From: a virus
DNA length: 32,542 nucleotides
Direction: 5' to 3' (one strand)
IMG/VR virus record: IMGVR_UViG_3300047550_002401
Location: 1-32,542 of that record
Shown: positions 14,947-24,600 of the stretch, one piece after another
Numbering within the stretch: the first letter of the stretch is position 1
Layout: each line of letters opens with the position of its first letter
Position numbers and translations under genes: made by a program
Notes under the pieces: model-generated
Told to the model about the DNA's origin: nothing
The model's input: the letters and a program-made list of their open reading frames with translations, nothing else
Database searches by the model: none

Positions 14947-17318
14947 GTGTTAGCCAGACCGCCTGATGCAGTAACCCAGGGAAGGGCTATAGCTGGGTTT
15001 ATACGAGGTATTCTAAAAGCGTTTTCATCGTTGCTGAACTCGTTTTCAGGTTCTCCAAAAACGTTTATATCTCGTACTCCGTCAGTTGACCCCGTCTCAA
15101 TCAGCTTATTTACAGTTATGTAAGACACACCCTCTACACCCAGCCCTGCCCTATAAACGTCACCTATAGAGATTCGCTTACCAAACTCCACGTTGTCATA
15201 CTTGAACACCTGCTCTATGGCATCCTGAACTGCGAAGCGTACTGCTTCGCGGTTGTACAGAGGGCGAACGCTGACAAATACGTTTAGGTCTACGTTCGTC
15301 CACTCAACAGGCTCCCCGTACACCACGGATCCGATAAGCTTCTTGTCTTCCAGATACTGTTCCAAGCTGTTTATTACTAGCTGCATAGACGGGTCAACGG
15401 TAGTAACTGTCGGTGTAGGGGAGGAGGACACGGCGACCCACTCGGACGTAGGCGTGTACCCCAGGCTCGTGTTTGTTATAGTAAACCCGTTTTGGCGAGA
15501 GGTAAACGCCTGTTGGTCGGACACAGACGTAGTACCAGAACCCAATGAAGAAGTCGCAGAAAATGTTACCGATGTAGCAGTGGCGCTTGTGACTACGTGA
15601 GTGGAGTTAAGTACCGAGGTAACCCCAGTTAAACCAGTTATCCTTATTGGCTGACCTACAGAGATACCGTGAGACGACACAGTAGTCACCTTTATTGTGT
15701 CAGGACCAGACACCGCTGAAGTTACTTCAATTGAATCAATTTTTACTGGAGTTGTGTTTTGAAACACGTTTACGGTACGTGTGCTGAAGTCACTAGCAAA
15801 TACGTTGTCTATATACACCAACTGCCCAGGAGTAGATATACCCGACGCAGAGTCAAGGGTTAGAGTTATGGTGTCAGTGGTTACGTACTTACCGCTTACT
15901 GTGTAAGTAGAGTAGGCCTGCGATTGGGGACCGGTAGCAATACGTACGTAGATAGTAGAGTAGTTAGAGCCGTACGCAACTGCCTTGGTAACTCCAGGAA
16001 CTTGCAGTGCAAGACTCACAAAATCGTCAAGGGTCACCGCCCGCTGCTTCAGGCTTGCAGACCTGGGTACCGAGTACCGCATTGACGCTATGGACTCCAC
16101 GTCCACACCGCCTACCGGAGAAGCGGTATTAGTTACTGTAACCCCAAGACTGGAGGCATACGAACTACCCAATTCGGTAATTGAATCTATACCTAGCCCA
16201 TTTGCCGCAGATCCTACTCCATACCGGTATTCAACGTATATTTCTACTCCTGATGGAGCAATACGCCCAGAAGAGTTGTCTCCGAAAAGAATGTGGGTGT
16301 AGTTCTGGTCGTCAACGTATACCGTGAAAACGGACTGAGTAGGTGATGCCAAGGACATCTTGTCGACCCTAGACCACTCAACAGCCTGGCCGCCCTCAAG
16401 GGTATACACCCTCACGGTTCTGTCTATAACACCTTCATTTGGGATAGTGAACTCAGCGTTAGGTATACCCTGACTGGTCCCAATGCGAGTTTTTTCTACG
16501 GATATACCTTCAAACGCCGTAGCTACTGCGTCTACGTACCTAGTACTGGCGCTCACGTCTTCTTGACTAGCGCTCATATCGAGAAGTATGTCTCTATCTA
16601 TCTCAAAAACTACGGGGTCTCCGTTGTTTGGAGCCTTGACCTTAGTTTTAGCAGGGATAATTACTGACATTCCCGAGGAAACTGTGCTCGCTGGGAGAAC
16701 AACAGTGCTGCTCTCGTATTCGTATGGGTACGCCCAGGGAGAAGTAGATGGAATGTTGAAATAGATAAGAAACGGACTATCGTCGGTAGGTTCCGTAACT
16801 TTGTCAACAATAAACTTAGAGTCTTCAGGTATGTTGGCACCGTGGGCGTCCGACAAACCTTTGACGGTAACTGTTTGACCGGCGATTATTTTTACAGCGG
16901 ATGTACCCGCCAACCCAAGGCATACCACGCCGTTGGTAGCCGATGCTTGGACTATGCTGTAGGTGTATTCGGGCAGTCCTTGCGGGTAGTTCTCAGTATT
17001 GTACTCCCAGTGAAACTTGACTGGAACGGATGCTGACCGCTGCCCCATTGGGCTATACCCAAGCATGTCCGCTATGTACATCACGCTTTGACGCCTAACA
17101 GCGGTGCTGAGGAAGGCTTCTGCCCCAACACGGTCTATGTAGTAGTGCATGACGTCGCCGACGTATGAGTACAGATCAAGGAGGAGGGTACCAAGATCAC
17201 CCGACTCTCCGACTGTCTGCCACTCAGGCATGGTGCCCCGAGCTAGCCCGACCAACGAGGCTCTGATTGACTTGTAGTCTCGGTTTGTGTAATCGAGCAC
17301 CACCCGCTTAGTTGCCAC
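14943..17318 (-). CDS. Baseplate J / gp6-like wedge protein
   Basis: A 791-aa protein. The N-terminus (DYTNRDYKSIRASLVGLA, GDLGTLLLDLYSYVGDVMHYYIDRVG) is typical of baseplate J-like proteins that form the iris ring of contractile baseplates. The core at about residues 335-440 has the conserved LFGDNSSGRIAPSG and TLDDFVSLALQVPGV. Residues about 465-605 are a beta-rich insertion with an HGISVG module. The C-terminus (EYLEDKKLIGS ... VEWTNVDLNVFVS) matches the family end. The start is GTG at 17318 with GGAGG upstream, overlapping the gp25-like gene. Confidence 0.93.
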   Translation of the reverse strand: MATKRVVLDYTNRDYKSIRASLVGLARGTMPEWQTVGESGDLGTLLLDLYSYVGDVMHYYIDRVGAEAFLSTAVRRQSVMYIADMLGYSPMGQRSASVPVKFHWEYNTENYPQGLPEYTYSIVQASATNGVVCLGLAGTSAVKIIAGQTVTVKGLSDAHGANIPEDSKFIVDKVTEPTDDSPFLIYFNIPSTSPWAYPYEYESSTVVLPASTVSSGMSVIIPAKTKVKAPNNGDPVVFEIDRDILLDMSASQEDVSASTRYVDAVATAFEGISVEKTRIGTSQGIPNAEFTIPNEGVIDRTVRVYTLEGGQAVEWSRVDKMSLASPTQSVFTVYVDDQNYTHILFGDNSSGRIAPSGVEIYVEYRYGVGSAANGLGIDSITELGSSYASSLGVTVTNTASPVGGVDVESIASMRYSVPRSASLKQRAVTLDDFVSLALQVPGVTKAVAYGSNYSTIYVRIATGPQSQAYSTYTVSGKYVTTDTITLTLDSASGISTPGQLVYIDNVFASDFSTRTVNVFQNTTPVKIDSIEVTSAVSGPDTIKVTTVSSHGISVGQPIRITGLTGVTSVLNSTHVVTSATATSVTFSATSSLGSGTTSVSDQQAFTSRQNGFTITNTSLGYTPTSEWVAVSSSPTPTVTTVDPSMQLVINSLEQYLEDKKLIGSVVYGEPVEWTNVDLNVFVSVRPLYNREAVRFAVQDAIEQVFKYDNVEFGKRISIGDVYRAGLGVEGVSYITVNKLIETGSTDGVRDINVFGEPENEFSNDENAFRIPRINPAIALPWVTASGGLANT

Positions 17319-17697
17319 TGGAAGTTCCCTCCATGTCGATGCCGACAGAGATAGACGAGTCTGGAGAAAAGGCAGATGCTTTGTACTTTATTTCAATATT
17401 TACAATATTGGGTTCGGAGTCTTTTACGTCTACACTTACGGACCTTATAATTACCCTAGGCAGCATGCCAACCAACCGGTCGCGGATATACGAAGCAGTG
17501 TCATACCTTTCAAGAGAAGATGACGGGTCGTACAGCACCGCATTTATGTTACATCCCCAATCAGGGTTCATAACCCTCTCACCCTGGTTAGTGGTTATGG
17601 CGTCAATCAACTGATCTCTGACGATTTTGTCGTAACTTACCGTGGTAGTTATAGAACCCTTAAGGGACACAGAAAAAGGCGACGAGAGTGCAATCAT
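17308..17697 (-). CDS. gp25-like baseplate wedge protein
   Basis: A 129-aa protein of the GPW/gp25 family. GERVMNPDWGCNINAVLYDP is the family hallmark (a Glu-Arg then P-x-F/W-G motif), followed by YIRDRLVGMLPRVIIRSVSVDV. It starts the wedge and bridges to sheath-initiator contacts in T4 and P2. Length is typical. It lies 25 nt after the hub gene and overlaps the baseplate J gene by 11 nt. Confidence 0.93.
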   Translation of the reverse strand: MIALSSPFSVSLKGSITTTVSYDKIVRDQLIDAITTNQGERVMNPDWGCNINAVLYDPSSSLERYDTASYIRDRLVGMLPRVIIRSVSVDVKDSEPNIVNIEIKYKASAFSPDSSISVGIDMEGTSSGN

Positions 17698-17722
17698 TGG
17701 ATCCTCACAGGGATGGGGTTAC

Positions 17723-18895
17723 TCAAGACTGTCCATTGATGATGTCGGGGGACGACCCCCACGAGGACTTCCATAGCCCAGAACTTTCATTTTTCAACAC
17801 CCTTGGGGCGCCCTTGGAAGAGTTCCAAAACCATGAGAACTGAGTGTTATTAGAGGGTATCTTCTCGTCCCCTTTGTCTCTCGACAAAGACAACAGGGTT
17901 TGAAACGAGTTATGGGTAAGGGAGTGCGAGACTTCTCTAACTAGCCACACCCCGTCAAAGTCGTTCGACTGAGAAATAAACGGGCTGGTTTTTATTGACA
18001 CGTTCATTCCGGGAGCTACCAGAGCGTTTCCATTTATACGAGCTTGTCCTGACTGCGTCCAAAATTCAGGACGGCGGTTCCAAGCGTCTTCGTACACCTT
18101 TGACATATCTCTATTCAACGTTACTGTACTTGTAAGGAGTCGGTATGGGCGCTCTATCTTTACCCTAGAAGACGACGGTTCACCGGCTTCAAAAAATCCA
18201 AAAGCAGGCTGTATGTTTTCACGCAAGTTCATCGACTGTGTTGTGGCTGTCCAGTCAATAAGCTCCCTAGACTTGTCAAGCACGTCGTCCCCCCGAACAA
18301 ATTGCTGAAATACTGGAGTGTTCCTCAAAACCCGAGCGGCATCTATCAACCTAACAACACCGCGATACGTGTATACGGAAAACCCTATTTTGTCAGCTAG
18401 GTGGAGTACGAACTCCCAGTCACTCAAGTCACACTGAGCAACGGCACTCCATATATACGGATGTGTCTCTATTTGGACACCAAGACCGTAAGACGATACA
18501 ACCTTGGAAAAAATAGATGGAACTGTGGAGTTACGCTCAAACCTCGGAGTTCCACTCTGCATCGGCCAAGTTACACCTATGCAAGATATCTCCACCGTAG
18601 TGTCCGTCTTGTATTCAGTAATAGGGTTTATTGTAACTACGTAACCGTAGAAAGAGTTAGAAGAAGACTTCCTTCCATAGGAAAACGACACAAGCTTATT
18701 TACAAATCTGTCTATCTGCTTTTTAGTCAACTGTATGGTAAGAACGGCCACTTCGTGACTGTTCTCTGAGTTAGTTATGTCTACTTTTTGTATTTCAGAC
18801 GTACTAGACAGTATTGTTTCGGAGTCTATTACTAGATCGTATACAAGTATTCTTTGTATAGACCCTAGAGCGGGGTTGCGTACGGATGACGGCAC
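17723..18895 (-). CDS. gpD/gp27-like tail hub protein
   Basis: A 390-aa protein matching the late control D / VgrG N-terminal hub family: a beta-barrel start (SIQRILVYDLVIDSET), TVEISCIGVTWPMQ, then SDWEFVLHLADKIGFSVYTYRGVVRLID, which is the characteristic helix and strand, and VREVSHSLTHNSFQTLLSLSR near the end. Such hubs attach tube to baseplate and carry the spike. The start is GTG with GGAG upstream, 5 nt after the LysM-like gene. No lysozyme domain is fused here; hydrolases sit on neighbouring proteins instead. Confidence 0.87.
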   Translation of the reverse strand: MPSSVRNPALGSIQRILVYDLVIDSETILSSTSEIQKVDITNSENSHEVAVLTIQLTKKQIDRFVNKLVSFSYGRKSSSNSFYGYVVTINPITEYKTDTTVEISCIGVTWPMQSGTPRFERNSTVPSIFSKVVSSYGLGVQIETHPYIWSAVAQCDLSDWEFVLHLADKIGFSVYTYRGVVRLIDAARVLRNTPVFQQFVRGDDVLDKSRELIDWTATTQSMNLRENIQPAFGFFEAGEPSSSRVKIERPYRLLTSTVTLNRDMSKVYEDAWNRRPEFWTQSGQARINGNALVAPGMNVSIKTSPFISQSNDFDGVWLVREVSHSLTHNSFQTLLSLSRDKGDEKIPSNNTQFSWFWNSSKGAPRVLKNESSGLWKSSWGSSPDIINGQS

Positions 18896-18900
18896 TGTAA

Positions 18901-19221
18901 CTACTCCGGCATGTGAATTACGTCGCCCGTTTTCAAATCTAGTGGATACCTTATGTGGGGGTTAGCGTCGGCTATAACCCACCACTGATACGGATCCTGA
19001 AACGCCTTATAGGCTAGAAGCTGAATATTGTCAGTCATCTTTACCATATACTGGCGAGGGGGCGTTAAAACCTGTTTAGTAGTGAGAAGGTACAGCGTGG
19101 GACGAAACACTTCTAGTGTGTCCCCGCTATCCTGGGTTTCGACCTTCCCGTACTCATCGTACATGTGTGAAGGAGCGTGCGCTGTATCAGCGGACGTGTA
19201 CCTAGAGTCACTGGTAATCAT
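18901..19221 (-). CDS. LysM-like small tail protein
   Basis: A 106-aa protein from the ATG at 19221 (MITSDSRYTSADTA). The frame is open to 19344, but that part lies in the upstream gene. The C-terminal half, MVKMTDNIQLLAYKAFQDP then WWVIADANPHIRYPLDLKTGDVIHMPE, follows the LysM pattern (DNIQLLA ... NP ... L..GDVI.MP). In contractile tails, short LysM proteins (T4 gp53, P2 gpX type) connect the tube/hub to the baseplate. The start has only a weak ribosome-binding site 17 nt after the upstream stop. Confidence 0.85.
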   Translation of the reverse strand: MITSDSRYTSADTAHAPSHMYDEYGKVETQDSGDTLEVFRPTLYLLTTKQVLTPPRQYMVKMTDNIQLLAYKAFQDPYQWWVIADANPHIRYPLDLKTGDVIHMPE

Positions 19222-19238
19222 TGATGCACCAATCTTTA

Positions 19239-20669
19239 TTATGGGATATACGACTGAGTATCGTAGGCACCCCAGAATACCCAGTGCCAGGCTTCGTTTT
19301 CGTACACGTAGAACGACCATCGCCATGCGTTGTTCTGCATCCAAGATTGCACGTCGGGCTGTGGGTAGTTACCCCACAATTCGCTTATGTCGACCGCTAG
19401 TCCCCACCCGTGCCTACTCCTTCCAGGAGCCGCTGCCTCAGCCCCACCATTGGTTATGTAGTTGTTGTAGATAGGTACCTGCTCTTCATACGTACGGTAC
19501 CCACTTGATGGTGTTATGGATATTCCGTCTTTAGCGGCAGCACCAACTAGGCCAAGAAACGCCTGTGCTGCCTGCCAGAACATTCGCTCACCGTTACCTA
19601 TGTCCGAAAGAACGTTGTCCGGTAGTTTCCCGTTTCCAATGTTCAAAAGAACCTCGGGAATAAATAGAGTGTCTCCAGGTCCGGGAGGGTTAGGCCTCGC
19701 ATTCAACCCGGGAGAAGAATAAGTACGTACACCTGTATAAGGTGTCTGGTATTGAGATACCGTGCTTGAGGAAGGTTCTACCAAAAACGTTGGACCGTTT
19801 GAGTCCTCTATAAAGTTTGTAGTAATAGTGTTGTAGGGGACCGTTGAAGCGTAGACGGTCTCAGACGATGACGTACTAAGAGTGAACTCGGGCCGCACCG
19901 GGCCTATATAAAAAACTTTCATAGACAAGCGTATAGTCATCCTAACCGGCGTCATCCTGTGGTCAAACTTCTGATAGATGACTTCAGCAGAATCCGCCTT
20001 CCCCTGAACGGAAATTTGCGGACTGAATACAACGGTGATGTTTTTTGGGTTTACCATAAGTATGCCGTTATCGGGAGACCCTCCCGGTACGGACTCAGGT
20101 ATAACGCCGCGAACTACAAGGTCAAAGTAATCAAAGTCACTCAAAACCCCTCGTGGCAGGTATCCGTTGGCGTTTTCGATCTGACGGTCGAAGAACATTT
20201 CAAAAGAGAAATCAAGAACTCCTGGAGGGGCCACAAGGTTGTTAGCCCCGAAAACCGTATTGAACGGGTCCAAAGCCTGTTGTTCAAGATAGGACACGTA
20301 GGTCCGAGTTATGACGTCAGGGTTATACATGAAGTTCAGTCGGTACCTACTGGTAGCATCAACCTTCTCCTCTATGTTGGACCTACGTATAAACCCCCTA
20401 ACCACCCTCGTATCCACATGTACGCCGCCACCGGCCTCTTCAGCCAGGAATCTATTGGATATGTAGTCTGTAGGTCGACCTGTGGAAGAGAACTTGAACG
20501 GCGGGTTGGCAGAGTCCATATACTCGCTTAAAGAGTCAGCCGTAACTCTTGCAGTATTTGACGGAGTAAGTACGTCATAAAGAGACACGTACGGCTCAGG
20601 TTGAGCCGAGACGCCCTCGCCGATTATGTGGACGTAGGTGTTCCTCTTGACAGTAGGAGAGTCGCTCAT
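19239..20669 (-). CDS. Hub/baseplate protein fused to M15 (VanY-type) peptidase
   Basis: A 476-aa protein. Residues 85-300 form a conserved scaffold (RGFIRRSNIEE, YRLNFMYNPD, EQQALDPFNTVFGANN, DFDYFDLVVRGV) shared closely with the adjacent upstream gene. Residues about 345-472 are a D-Ala-D-Ala-type M15 peptidase: SSGYRTYEEQ, SRHGWGLAVDI (H420, D427) and EAWHWVF (H462), the three expected zinc ligands. It would cut peptide crosslinks during tail penetration. The start overlaps the paralogue's stop as ATGA. The duplication with a swapped C-terminal enzyme is notable. Confidence 0.9.
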   Translation of the reverse strand: MSDSPTVKRNTYVHIIGEGVSAQPEPYVSLYDVLTPSNTARVTADSLSEYMDSANPPFKFSSTGRPTDYISNRFLAEEAGGGVHVDTRVVRGFIRRSNIEEKVDATSRYRLNFMYNPDVITRTYVSYLEQQALDPFNTVFGANNLVAPPGVLDFSFEMFFDRQIENANGYLPRGVLSDFDYFDLVVRGVIPESVPGGSPDNGILMVNPKNITVVFSPQISVQGKADSAEVIYQKFDHRMTPVRMTIRLSMKVFYIGPVRPEFTLSTSSSETVYASTVPYNTITTNFIEDSNGPTFLVEPSSSTVSQYQTPYTGVRTYSSPGLNARPNPPGPGDTLFIPEVLLNIGNGKLPDNVLSDIGNGERMFWQAAQAFLGLVGAAAKDGISITPSSGYRTYEEQVPIYNNYITNGGAEAAAPGRSRHGWGLAVDISELWGNYPQPDVQSWMQNNAWRWSFYVYENEAWHWVFWGAYDTQSYIP

Positions 20670-22009
20670 GCGCTACTTCTATCGAAAAACTCACGGGCTG
20701 CGGCAAGGTCTACTCTGTTGTATTTCCATACGTACCATGGAGACCAGTTAGAGCCACCATTAGACATTTCATACGCTTTCAGAGCATTAACCCAAGGATC
20801 TGTCCAGTATTCAACTGGCTTGGTTCCGTGGTTTATCGAGTTTATTTGAAAAAGTCCTACGTCAATTGACCCGTCATCATTTACTCCAGCTACGTTTGCA
20901 CGAAACCCCGACTCAGCCGCCGCTATAGCCCAAGCCTCTATAGCCCTATTGCGATCAGTCCACAACGATCTAACTATATTCATGACCTGGAGATCAGATA
21001 GCGTAACAGGATCTACAGGAGAGTTTACGTAAATACTGTTTGACGTACGTTCTATCCTCAGGTTAAAGGGTCCGCGAGGGATTCCCGCAGGAGGAACTCC
21101 CTCAGTAATAGTCCCCCCTGTACTCACCAGGGTGTAGGGATTTTTAAACCCCCCTGTAGTAGTAGCAACGGACGGCTCAAAGATAAACCTCGGGCCTTCC
21201 TTAGATTCCTCAAAGTTAGAAGCGACCTTCGTGTACTCGACGGTTGTAGAGTATTTAGTAATGCTGGCATCAGGAGCGCCGACACTTGAACTGCCAACAG
21301 ACCCCACGTAAAATGCCTTCATAGATATAGATATAGACATTCGGGTAGGAGTCATTCGGTGGTTGAACTTCTCAAACCTCACACTGGCGCTGTAAGCCCT
21401 TCCCCGAACCGCTAGGTATTTTCCAAATACCACAGTTAGATTGCTCGGGTTTACCATCATTACACCGTTGTCAGGTACTACATTTCCTGACGAAGTAGTG
21501 TTAGGAAACACACCCCTCACTACTAAATCAAAAAAGTCATAATCTACCTTAGTTCCCGGGTGAGTATGCGAAGAAGACACCTCAATGTGTCTATCGAACA
21601 AAAGCTCAAACCCGAAATCCACGATTCCCGGAGCAGCAGCCATGTTGTTAGACCCGAACATGGCGTTAGACGGGTCAAGGGCTTGCTGATTTAGGTAAGC
21701 GGTATAACTTCGACGCAGCGAATCAGGGTTGTACATAAAGTACAGTCGATACTGACTAGTAGGGTCAGCCTCATCCACGTCGGACCTGCGTATGTATCCT
21801 CTAAATATCTTATCTCCAGCCACAAGGTGGTTAGATCTAGAGGTCAATGCAAACTCTGGGTTTGCTCTTCCCAACTCCCTCAGGGTGGTTCGCCCGAGTT
21901 CGTACGATGACTCAACGGTCTCAGGGAGACGGTAGATAGATACGGCTGGTACCCCAGACCTTCCCAGGGGCGGACCGTTGTATTCGTTGGTGTCGACAAT
22001 ACGAACCAT
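20666..22009 (-). CDS. Hub/baseplate protein fused to lytic transglycosylase domain
   Basis: A 447-aa protein. Its scaffold (residues 65-285: FRGYIRRSDVDE, YRLYFMYNPD, NQQALDPSNAMFGSNN, YDFFDLVVRGVF, EKFNHRMTPTRMSI) parallels the downstream gene. Residues about 340-435 are an SLT/lysozyme-like domain with AAAESGF (E366, catalytic Glu), GLFQIN and YWTDPWVNALKAYEM, a classical transglycosylase signature. It would cleave glycan strands. The ATG at 22009 overlaps the tape measure stop as TAATG and has GGAGG upstream; a GTG at 22024 is less likely. Confidence 0.9.
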   Translation of the reverse strand: MVRIVDTNEYNGPPLGRSGVPAVSIYRLPETVESSYELGRTTLRELGRANPEFALTSRSNHLVAGDKIFRGYIRRSDVDEADPTSQYRLYFMYNPDSLRRSYTAYLNQQALDPSNAMFGSNNMAAAPGIVDFGFELLFDRHIEVSSSHTHPGTKVDYDFFDLVVRGVFPNTTSSGNVVPDNGVMMVNPSNLTVVFGKYLAVRGRAYSASVRFEKFNHRMTPTRMSISISMKAFYVGSVGSSSVGAPDASITKYSTTVEYTKVASNFEESKEGPRFIFEPSVATTTGGFKNPYTLVSTGGTITEGVPPAGIPRGPFNLRIERTSNSIYVNSPVDPVTLSDLQVMNIVRSLWTDRNRAIEAWAIAAAESGFRANVAGVNDDGSIDVGLFQINSINHGTKPVEYWTDPWVNALKAYEMSNGGSNWSPWYVWKYNRVDLAAAREFFDRSSA

Positions 22010-24600
22010 TACGTAGTCCTCCACTGTCGCCTGGAAAGCTCAGATTGGAGGTGGTCTACCACCATGGCAGCAACACGGCGAGCGTCCCCCGAAGAGCCCG
22101 ACCCACCGTTTATGGTGATAGGTGCGTTTATGACAACCGGGGAACCCATGTTCATGGACACAGAGGTTGGAGTGGAGGCCATCAACCCCGAAGGGTCGCC
22201 AAACAACCCTGAATCGGTAACGTCAAAGGCCTTAGGTGAAAAGCCCTTTGGTAGAGTTATGTTTGGAAGAGGGCGAGTTTCGTTGCCGCTTATAAGGCCG
22301 ATAATGTCCTGTTCAGACATAGACCCGGTTGATACAGACTCCCCACCTATCCTTATAAGGCCGGAAAGAGGGGCCATCATAAGTTTTGAATACAAACTCA
22401 CTGCTGTATCTACGATTTTAGAAAATGATCCTCCACTGAGGAGTTTAGTAAATATCCCCTGTATAGGTTCCAGTATTATATTACTGGCCTGAGTCATTAT
22501 CCATTTAAGACCCTCTACCAGGGGAGCCGCTAGGTTACCAAGAGCGGATGTCCCAGCGCCCACAACTTTACCTACAGCAGACGTTGACCATCCCTTGAGC
22601 TTGTCTAGCCAGTTACCGTCATCCCCAACTGGCATAGTGCCAGCCATCTGGATGTGCCACGGCTCACCTTGACTAGCCGCTGACTGGAGGCCGAACTTGT
22701 GGGCGTTGTTGGCCAACCACCCTCCCTCACTGGTAGGCCCAATATCCACTGCCCACCCTCTCGTGTGCTTGCTTCTTGACGACGGCGCCACCATTCCGTA
22801 ACCGCTTCGCCGGAGACGGTTCTGAGTGACCGTGTCGCGATACCCAGAGGAGACCCGCAGTCGAGGGTTAGCCCTCATCATAGACTTCACTCGGTTAGCC
22901 AAGTCTGGGCTAAGATGCGCTGTAGAAGTACCACCGGCATAGCCGTAGTCCCCTATTGGGTCGCCAATAGGCGGGTCGCCAAAGGAAGACAAGGCTCCCG
23001 CCAACCCAGCACTTGCCAGACCAAAGGGACTTGTTGCTAGCTGAGACATGAGGGGCATAAGTAGTTCCATGATGGGCGTAGGCAGCAGCGCCATCATGCG
23101 ACCTACGTTAGTGTCTCGAAACATGGACCCAAGCCCAGCGTCCAGACCCTGCATAATCATGTTAAACCGGCTATCAGAAGACTCACGCGCCCCGTACAAC
23201 GGGTACATCCCGGCACCCATTAAGAACTCTCGCCGAGACCCTTGAGTTACGTTCTTCAGACGCTCTACCCCGAGGTTCAGGCCGCGCTGACTGGCGGTAG
23301 CCCCAATCAACCCGGTAGCATCGAGATTTTCTCCCCCTCCGCTACCACGGGCAGTTAGTACGTACTGCCACCAGAAGTCAACCATGTCCTGAGGCACGCC
23401 CATCATCTGGAACCATGCATTTATGTTTGACCCCGGGAAGTTCTGCGTTATCAACTCTGCTGCTGTGAACTTCTTGCCTTGACCCCCGCCCAGTCGCTGC
23501 TTTTCCAGGAACTTAGTAATCCCTTCAGCCCACTCAGAAAGGGACTTGTATCTCCCACCTTGACCGACCATGGTGAAAGCCCCCTGCCCCAGGAAAGCTC
23601 CCAACTGTTGGGACCTCACGTTACCCATGTACCCTGCGAGAGAGGACCCGATACTCCCAGGAGACGCTCCTGGGTTGAGGGTCTGCATCTGTCGAGCACT
23701 TTCAAAGAAACCATTACGTTCCGGCGTACCAGCCATGAGGGCGCCGACCGATTGACCAGACAGGATCATGCTCAACATGTCATCGGGAGTACCCATGACC
23801 GGATACCTGCTAGCAAGACCCCGGAGCATGCCTGTCATGGTCATATTTGAGTTACCGGAGGCCGCCCTCATCATGGTCACATTGGGTGCCAGTGCTTGGG
23901 AAGCCCTGAGAGCAAACGCCTGGTTACCTTGAGGTCCATTTATCCGGTTATAAGCGTACTCTATGCCGGAACCGGCCAGGCTACTCATGGCGCTCATGCC
24001 CCCGAAGGCGACGGCACCTAGCGCAGACGATAGGTTCAAGGGGTTGGAGAGGGCACCTTTTATCGTGTCCCCAATGGCCCCAGCGATCTTCTTGCCAGTA
24101 TTTGACGCTGTATCGCTGTCCGTATAGGCGGGACCACCCCTTGAAAATACGGTCCCTCTTGACCCACGGTCTTCTACAATCCCGTTAGGATATGTGATGG
24201 GACGAGACCCCGGGATTGAGCCTCCAGAAGACACCCGGGCTTGTCTCTGCTCCTGCCATACCGTAAGCCCTGCGGAGAACGGGTTAGAGGTGGAAGACTG
24301 TTTAATAAGTCGCCCCAGAGACCCTACAGCTCCGCCAGCGGAGTCTGTGATCGCCTTTAGGTCGGCGGCCATCTTCTTACCGGCACCCTTGGTAGAGAAG
24401 CTCTCAAGGGCAGTCCTGAGAGACGTCATAGCCGACGTCAGCGACCGTACGTGTCTCTCCACTTCTGCTACCTTGGGTACCTCAAACCCCAGAGTAGTGG
24501 CAACCCTGGTTTTGGGAGTTATTCCCGTACGGGCCTGGTCGTCAGTCGTCCCCAGTCCCGGCAACGGGACGTTTCCCAAAGCGCTCGGTTCGTCAGCCAT
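22009..24600 (-). CDS. Tape measure protein with embedded M15 peptidase
   Basis: An 863-aa tail-length ruler. The N-terminal region is helical and low complexity (VAEVERHVRSLTSAMTSLR, Gly/Ser-rich stretches), with hydrophobic segments near 180-215 and 505-540 (AGAIGDTIKGALS, LLMPLMSQLATSPFGLASAGLAGAL). Residues about 562-655 hold an M15-type peptidase: SSGYRDTVTQ, KHTRGWAVDIG (H612, D619) and EPWHIQM (H649). Using the usual rule of about 0.15 nm per residue, the tail would be around 110-130 nm, an estimate only. It starts 8 nt inside the short chaperone-extension frame, the standard position for tape measure genes. Confidence 0.92.
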   Translation of the reverse strand: MADEPSALGNVPLPGLGTTDDQARTGITPKTRVATTLGFEVPKVAEVERHVRSLTSAMTSLRTALESFSTKGAGKKMAADLKAITDSAGGAVGSLGRLIKQSSTSNPFSAGLTVWQEQRQARVSSGGSIPGSRPITYPNGIVEDRGSRGTVFSRGGPAYTDSDTASNTGKKIAGAIGDTIKGALSNPLNLSSALGAVAFGGMSAMSSLAGSGIEYAYNRINGPQGNQAFALRASQALAPNVTMMRAASGNSNMTMTGMLRGLASRYPVMGTPDDMLSMILSGQSVGALMAGTPERNGFFESARQMQTLNPGASPGSIGSSLAGYMGNVRSQQLGAFLGQGAFTMVGQGGRYKSLSEWAEGITKFLEKQRLGGGQGKKFTAAELITQNFPGSNINAWFQMMGVPQDMVDFWWQYVLTARGSGGGENLDATGLIGATASQRGLNLGVERLKNVTQGSRREFLMGAGMYPLYGARESSDSRFNMIMQGLDAGLGSMFRDTNVGRMMALLPTPIMELLMPLMSQLATSPFGLASAGLAGALSSFGDPPIGDPIGDYGYAGGTSTAHLSPDLANRVKSMMRANPRLRVSSGYRDTVTQNRLRRSGYGMVAPSSRSKHTRGWAVDIGPTSEGGWLANNAHKFGLQSAASQGEPWHIQMAGTMPVGDDGNWLDKLKGWSTSAVGKVVGAGTSALGNLAAPLVEGLKWIMTQASNIILEPIQGIFTKLLSGGSFSKIVDTAVSLYSKLMMAPLSGLIRIGGESVSTGSMSEQDIIGLISGNETRPLPNITLPKGFSPKAFDVTDSGLFGDPSGLMASTPTSVSMNMGSPVVINAPITINGGSGSSGDARRVAAMVVDHLQSELSRRQWRTT

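Noticed and set aside
19222-19344. Upstream extension of the LysM-like gene
   Set aside because: It overlaps the C-terminal M15 domain of the preceding gene, and its Arg-rich sequence does not belong to the LysM family.
19959-20531. 190-aa plus-strand frame
   Set aside because: Fully antisense to a hub protein with clear domains; no recognisable motifs.
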